Source of the DNA: Diatrype stigma
Taxonomy: Eukaryota > Ascomycota > Sordariomycetes > Xylariales > Diatrypaceae
Length of the DNA: 64,000 bases
Assembly: GCA_022225965.2 (NCBI GenBank)
Contig: JAKJXP020000047.1
Coordinates: forward strand, 62,001-126,000
Direction: 5' to 3'
The first letter of the stretch is position 1; the number at the start of each line of letters is the position of its first letter. The position numbers and the translations under genes were made by a program. A model generated the notes under the pieces. The model was not told the DNA's origin. It did not search any database and saw nothing but the letters and a program-made list of their open reading frames with translations. Shown here piece by piece: positions 58,323 to 64,000 of this stretch.

Positions 58323-59020
58323 GGGGGTGTTCTCGATCAAAAGCATACTTGCAATTGTGGCCCGTGAGCACCCTGTCATTCAGACCTACTGGACCCGGCC
58401 GGAATCCGTGTGCGCGTCCCACTATAATCACATAAGCAACCGGTCAATTCTGATGCTTCTGTTCTCGAGCAACGAGCTGAATTCTGCTGAAGCTAATGAC
58501 AACGCCACCCAAAATCTCACGATACGCGTACGCGTTATTTACCTTCTTTTCCTTTCCTTCCTGCCCTTCCTGCCCTTCCTGCTTTTCCTGCCCTTCCTGC
58601 CCTTTCTGTTCTTCCTGTTTTACGTCGCCTGTCTTTTCGAAGATCTAAAACGTATATAAAACGTATATATCTAGAAACGTTATTACGACCTTTAATCGTA
58701 AGTTGCTATAAATGTGTCTAATAAATTAAATAGTTACGTACGTAGAAATATACATACATGAAGCTATTACGAACTGCGCTGTAAATAATACTAGCAAAAG
58801 CAGCCCCAAAAGCAGCCCAAAGCTGCTTTTGAATGGGTGGGAATTCTTCAGCGAATTATCGCGAGCTTATTGGACCGGAGCACCGGGGCGGTCATTGGAA
58901 ATTCAGCCGGCTAAAGGTGGATACAATTACAATTCCCCCCAAAAACGCGGTGATTCTGTCTCACTGAATCTCCATTATCCCCCCACAAGTAAATTCCTGC
59001 TTTTGATCGAGAACACCCCC
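58323..59020. mobile_element. Non-autonomous PIF/Harbinger-like element (MITE), 698 bp
   Basis: The ends are perfect 23-bp inverted repeats: 58323-58345 beginning GGGGGTGTTCTCGATC and 58998-59020 as its exact complement. The element is flanked on both sides by TTA (58320-58322 and 59021-59023), a three-base target duplication. A TWA duplication with G-rich ends is typical of the PIF/Harbinger superfamily. No transposase frame exists inside. The internal sequence contains a 9-bp minisatellite (58558-58620) and AT-rich DNA. It lies 189 bp upstream of the NRDE2 start codon, so it may overlap that promoter. Superfamily assignment is inference from the ends. Confidence 0.88.
58558..58620 (+). repeat. 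9-bp minisatellite TTCCTGCCC x7
   Basis: Seven contiguous 9-bp units; four are exactly TTCCTGCCC, and units 3, 6 and 7 vary. It lies inside the 58323-59020 element. Confidence 0.95.
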
Positions 59021-59817
59021 TTATGCACAATATGTTCCAGTCAATCAATTGCCTACAATGCCTGAATGCCTAGGCCCTAGATAGGGCTTGGTTGGTGAAT
59101 GTTGATGTTACATGTCGCGCCTGTATGCAGCACGCGCTGGCCACATGGTTTAGCCTTGAGTGCTCGGTGGCGTATACTACATATAGGCACTACATATACA
59201 TACGCACAGTACATACATACCTACATACATACATACCACATCGTGTACATGTACCTACCCTCCCGCTCTTTCAGGGTCCTTCTTGGAGTTAGCAGTGACC
59301 GAGCATGTGCTATGGTCCCGAGGCACAATGATCTCATCTTCTAGCTCTAGCGCCTTCCTCAGTCTTCAATCTCCAAGCTTCCAAGCAGCTAAGGTAGTCA
59401 TACATACACTGCTTGTACATACATACCTAGGTACATGCCTGGTATATCTATGAGGTCCGCACTCAGGAGATACTACATGTATGTACGTAGGTACTCGTAC
59501 TGCATGATATGCGCCGAGCTACTGCAGCCGCGATCATCATGAAGATCGGAAGATGTCTACCAACAAAACACCAAACACTATGAAATCATGGTCAGCAAAG
59601 TGAAAAGAAATGGCAACAGGTGCTCCCTGTTTAACTCTTAATATAACGATGCCTTTGGTAACCCTCTACGGATCTTAATGCGGCAGCTACGAAGTAGTTA
59701 TGAGCATGGAATACATCATGATAGAAGTAGCGGCAAGCCGAGACCCCGCTAACATTTAGTACATGCAACCTTGAACCCAACCCTTCCAGTTGCTAGGTAG
59801 TTAGGTGCATGTAGGCA

Positions 59818-59865
59818 TTAGGTGCTCTGCTAGGCGCTTTGTTAGGTGCTCTATTCGGTGCTAGG
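59818..59865 (+). repeat. 12-bp tandem repeat x4 (TTAGGTGCTCTG type)
   Basis: Four contiguous 12-bp units related to TTAGGTGCTCTG, diverged from each other by two to five bases. Confidence 0.85.
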
Positions 59866-59899
59866 CATCCTCACCTCATCCTCGTCCCGATCCTGTTCC

Positions 59900-59929
59900 G
59901 CTCTACATAGAACGGCTCTACATAGAACG
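59900..59929 (+). repeat. Exact 15-bp tandem duplication
   Basis: Two adjacent identical copies of GCTCTACATAGAACG, followed by the partial inverse AGTAGAGC. Confidence 0.9.
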
Positions 59930-60607
59930 AAGTAGAGCTACGGGGGAGCAGCGGCATTCTTGTTACACCTGGATAAGCCATACCACCCTCACATCACGCC
60001 TTCCATCCGGCACAGCCAACTTGGATACCCAGGAGGTAGGATGCTCAAAGTGCTGTCCATAAGTACCAAGACGCGCAACCTTCATAATTCGTATCCAACA
60101 GGCTATCACATGAAGTGATATAAGCTTGCAATCCGTGCCGTAACTGACAGCCACCTCAAGCTCTTGCAGCCATCACCATACTACCACTACCGTCACTACC
60201 GCTGCCGACACTAACTCCACCTCCATAAGCCCCCTCCCGTGTTTAGGAAGTTGTGTAGTACATATACCTCACTTGATGATACTGCCTGGCGCCTGGCCCC
60301 TGGGTAGTCCATTAGACCCCTCCTTCGAGTCCTCCTAGAGACCCAAGATACTACGAGGAATATCCCGCGAACAGTCTCGACTCTCGCCTCCCGAGAGGAG
60401 TGTATGCCTACCCACCCTACTTGGCGACCTACCTACCTAGGCACATAGAAACTATAACCCAATAATCTCGAGAACTTATCCTCACTGGGTGCTTGTTGCC
60501 TTCGATGCTGTGATAAGAGGGGGTTTGTCAAGTCCTCCCCTCCCTGCTCCGGTGGACTTCGTTAGCCTCCAGTCCGAACATAAATAGCCGGCGTCCCGCG
60601 ACTCACG

Positions 60608-63528
60608 ATGGCCGACAACGACAACAACTCCACCGACGACCATCTGGCGCAGTCCCAGGACTCGCTGCTTCAGTCGGTACCCGCATCTCCTAACTACGTC
60701 CGCCGCCACGCCAGACGCCCCAGGAGGCACTCGCTGTCTGGAGAGCAGGCCCGGCCCGACGAGACTACATCGCTGCTGCAGCCTTCCCGCTCCCGGGTAC
60801 GCATCCAGAGCGCCATCGGCACCCCGCGCCGCAGCATCTCGAGAAATCAGAGCTATCAAGGTGAGTTGCGTTGCGTCACCTTGGGCGCACCAACCTCGGC
60901 GCACGACGCGTCGGCCCGGACCTCTGGCTGACGTGCTTTTTCGCTTCCCTGCGTTCGTCCGCCTCTAGGCACTACCCATACAGCTAAATACCATGATCGG
61001 CATGCGTCCTGGGGCCAGCGGTTGATCCAGGCGCTGGCCGACCGTCAAGAGTCCTCCATGACAGAATCGAAAGCGTCGATATTCCAAGACGAGCGCGTGT
61101 GGTACGATCAGTTCACGTCGACCGACTGGGTTCGCGATAGCATCGCGGATGCATACCGAGCCAAGGCACTGCGGAGCCGGAGGGACTTCTGGGGGAGAGT
61201 CATCGTCTTGTTCGACGGCGCGCAAGGCTGGATTCTGAGCGCCGTGGTCGGTTTCCTTGTAGCCGTAGTGGCGTATTGCGTCGATGTGGCCGAGACCACT
61301 GTGTTCGACTATAAAGATGGTTACTGCGCTAAGGCTTGGTATCTCAGGGAGAAGGTATGGCTATGCCACTCCAAGCATACACTTGGCCCCTGGGTCACGA
61401 TAATATGCTAACAGTGTTGGACAGGAATGCTGCCCGCACGGTCTGTGTACAGATTGGCGGTCCTGGTCTGAAGTCTTAGGGGGGCATCCCTTTGGGGAGA
61501 AATGGACAGAGTTCGCAATATACTTCTTTGCCGTCCTGCTTCTCTCGGTTCTGGCCTGTTTGATAACCCTGACCACGAAAACAATCGTGCCGTCGGCTTA
61601 CCGGATGTCCACCTTGGATGAGAATCTCGCAGCCGAGGCTTCACGTACACCGGTCGAGGTACACCATGAGCATGACGAGGACGAGAGTCCTAGTCCTGGC
61701 ACTAACCCCGGGCAACCTCTGCCGGAACCAGCTGCCCCGCCCATGATCTACTACTCTGCGGCAGGCAGTGGTGTGGCTGAAGTTCGTGTCATTCTGAGTG
61801 GCTTTGTGCTCCACGGCTTCCTGGGTTTCAAGACCCTCGTCGTGAAATCGGTCGGCCTAGTTCTGAGCGTCGCTTCTGGCCTGAGCTTGGGGAAAGAAGG
61901 TCCTTATGTTCACATTGCGACTTGCATCGGCAATATATGTTGTCGGCTGTTTGCCAAGTACGACAAGAATGATGGCAAGAGGCGTGAGGTTCTGTCTGCT
62001 GCAGCCGCGGCGGGCGTTGTCGTTGCCTTTGGCGCACCTCTGGGCGGTGTTTTGTTCGGTCTCGAGGAAGTCGCTTACTTCTTTCCGGCCAAGACACTTT
62101 TCCGAACCTTCTTTTGCTGTATTGTCGCAGCGTTGTCCCTCAAGTTTCTGAATCCCTACGGCACGAACAAGATCGTCCTGTTCGAGGTCCGATACAAAGT
62201 CGATTGGGAATGGTTCGAGCTTGTGGCTTTCATCTTCGTCGGAGTTCTCGGCGGTGCTGCCGGCGCCATGTTCATCAAGGCGTCGCGCAGTTGGGCCCAG
62301 AGCTTCCGCAAGATCACCGTCATTAAGAAATACCCAATGGTCGAAGTTGTTCTAGTTGCCATCGTAACTGCTCTCACGAGCTACTGGAATGTCTTGACTA
62401 AGCTGCCCGTCGCGAAGCTTCTTTTGAATCTTGCTGCCCCATGCGACGAGACGAGAGACGATGATTTCGGACTTTGCCCAGAGACCATGGATGACATTCC
62501 CGGCATCATCCGCATGCTGCTTATAGCGTTCCTCATCAAGGGCTTCCTCACTACCATCACGTTCGGCATCAAGGTCCCTGCTGGTATCTATGTTCCTTCC
62601 ATGGTGGTGGGCGGTCTCATGGGCCGGCTCATTGGCCACCTAGTGCAATGGATCGTTCTCAGGTTTCCGCACTGGAGTATTTGGGGCACTTGCCCCCTTC
62701 TTCAAGAAACAACATGTGTTCAGCCAGGCGTTTATGGCTTGATTGCCGCCGGTTCGACCATGTGCGGAGTCACTCGACTATCTGTCACGTTAGCCGTCAT
62801 TCTCTTTGAGTTGACCGGAAGTTTGGATTATGTCCTCCCCTTTTCCCTAGCAATTCTCTTTGCGAAATGGACAGCCGATGCTCTGGAGCCGCTGAGTGTG
62901 TATGATCTACTCACCAATATGAATTCATATCCGTTCCTGGATAACAAGCACAAACCTATATTCACCTCCGAGCTGGGTGACATAGTCCCTCGTGTCCGGC
63001 GCGAGCGTATCATCGATATCAGCAATTCGCCCTTGGTCCCCGCCTCTAGCCTCCGAGCCAAGCTCGAGCTCTTGCACCGGGCCGGCGAGCTAGACGGAGG
63101 CCTGCCCATCATACGAGATGCGGTGTTGGTCGGCCTGATCCCGGCGCCTGATCTAGAGTACGCCTTGGATAAGCTCCCTGACGAGTCTTCTAACTCTTGC
63201 TTGATGGCCTACGTGCCCAGTATCGACGACGAGTCTACCGCCTCGCAGCCGGACCCAACGGATTTCACGCAATACATCGACCCTGCACCCATTTCTCTCG
63301 ACGTAAAGTCACCGATGGACCTAGTGCACGAGTGTTTCGTCAAGCTGGGCCTGCGGTACATCTGCGTGACGCGAAACGGGCGTTTCGCCGGGATGGTACG
63401 TTATGCCATGACACGTTACGTTTGTCTTAATAATCCATTGCACCCGCTAACTTGTTTATCCGCAGATGCACAAGAAGAAGTTTGTGAAGTACGTTCGCGA
63501 ACTCGAGGAGAAGCAGCACACGGACTGA
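60608..63528 (+). CDS. GEF1: CLC-family chloride/proton exchanger (Gef1-like) with CBS domains
   Basis: Four exons, 60608-60860, 60969-61354, 61425-63395 and 63466-63528, give 890 residues. Introns are 108, 70 and 70 bp. The protein is an intracellular CLC transporter that carries chloride into acidifying Golgi, endosome or vacuole compartments. The cytosolic N-terminus (to about 190) contains the DWVRDSIADAYRAK block of endosomal CLCs. Selectivity motifs are GSGVAEVRVILSGFVLHGFL and GLSLGKEGPYVH (gating Glu about residue 371). GVLFGLEEVAYFFPAKTLFR carries the proton glutamate 57 residues later, the spacing of exchangers such as ClC-5; with both present it should be a 2Cl-/H+ antiporter. KVPAGIYVPSMVVGGLMGR and GVTRLSVTLAVILFELTGS follow. 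Two CBS domains fill about 690-880 (PLVPASSLRAKLELLHRAGE, LGLRYICVTRNGRFAGM). The last exon adds MHKKKFVKYVRELEEKQHTD. Confidence 0.95.
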
Positions 63529-64000
63529 GTGTTGCTTACTCCACCCCCTCTTTTCTCTTTTTACTCTCGCGAAGCGGCATTTGCAAATTTCGTGGCATTT
63601 TCAACGGGGTTTATAGGCATTCTCGCTGGGTATGTACGGCGTTCTATGTCTTCTGCGGAGGGATTCTGCAGTGTCTTCTACTATATATATATCTTCGATT
63701 CCACTTACTAGGATCTCTGACCGGTGGGACGACTACATAATGTATATTTGGCTTTAGTGTGAATACTACCAGGTTTTCTCGTTCTCTATTGCATAGTGCT
63801 TGTTCTCTTCACCTCAGGCTTAAGCGGCAGGTCCTGCTAAACTCCATGGTAAAATGGTATCTTCGATCTTAAACAATACATGCTCTTAGCCAGGAATGAG
63901 CAACGCGTATTCCATCGGTGTGAGGGAAGCATCTAAGTAATAGAAGATTAGCGATACTACTGTAACGACGGTTATTTGTTTATTGCTTTGGCTTCAGCTT
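63529..64000. other. 3' flank of the CLC gene
   Basis: Downstream sequence after the CLC stop codon to the window edge. A short TATATATAT stretch is at about 63681-63690. No gene was seen. Confidence 0.5.

Larger units (their letters stand above)
58135..60607. promoter_or_regulatory. Divergent region NRDE2 / CLC channel
   Basis: This 2.5-kb region separates divergent start codons. It contains the 698-bp element at 58323-59020 near NRDE2, TACA/CATA repeats at about 59205-59236, and tandem repeats at 59818-59865 and 59900-59929. No gene was supportable outside the element. Confidence 0.5.

Noticed and set aside
58327..58659. 110-residue frame ending in a Leu/Phe/Pro run
   Set aside because: The hydrophobic run is only the translated 9-bp minisatellite inside the transposable element.

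Overview
This window is nuclear DNA of a filamentous ascomycete (Pezizomycotina, most likely Sordariomycetes). The evidence is a set of protein-coding genes with short introns (mostly 49 to 220 bp, GTRNGT donors, CTAAC-like branch points, YAG acceptors), a histone H4 gene split by introns, and fungal-only families: an NGI1/DUF3605 protein, a C2H2 plus fungal-specific transcription factor, an mL60 mitoribosomal protein and a Cdc25-type Ras exchange factor with an SH3 domain. I reconstructed exon joins by hand. Every join keeps frame, and most restore a recognisable family sequence. The species cannot be named from this window.

Layout, left to right: NUP82 nucleoporin (-), CBC2 nuclear cap-binding subunit (+), mL60/MRPL31 (-), TRS20 TRAPP subunit (+), histone H4 (-), CDC27/APC3 (-), SND2/TMEM208-type ER protein (+), NGI1-like DUF3605 protein (-), CBR1 NADH-cytochrome b5 reductase (+), an unrecognised disordered 669-residue protein (+), a GH64 beta-1,3-glucanase-like protein (-), a GPI-type GH16 glucanase/transglycosylase (-), a two-finger C2H2 transcription factor (-), CDC25 Ras-GEF (+), NRDE2 (-) and a CLC chloride/proton exchanger (+). 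These are mostly single-copy housekeeping genes in no evident functional cluster. The intergenic spaces are large (2 to 10 kb between 18 and 60 kb). The longest, 38.3 to 48.2 kb between the transcription factor and CDC25, has no supportable gene.

The structures that genes do not explain are two small non-autonomous transposable elements found by reading inverted repeats. One is a 698-bp element with perfect 23-bp terminal inverted repeats and a TTA target duplication (PIF/Harbinger style), sitting about 190 bp upstream of NRDE2. The other is a roughly 361-bp foldback element with 102-bp arms, between the GH64 and GH16 genes. The intergenic DNA also carries many short TAGGTA/TACCTA motifs and microsatellites. 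I found no tRNA, rRNA, CRISPR array or biosynthetic cluster, and no strong candidate for a wholly new system.
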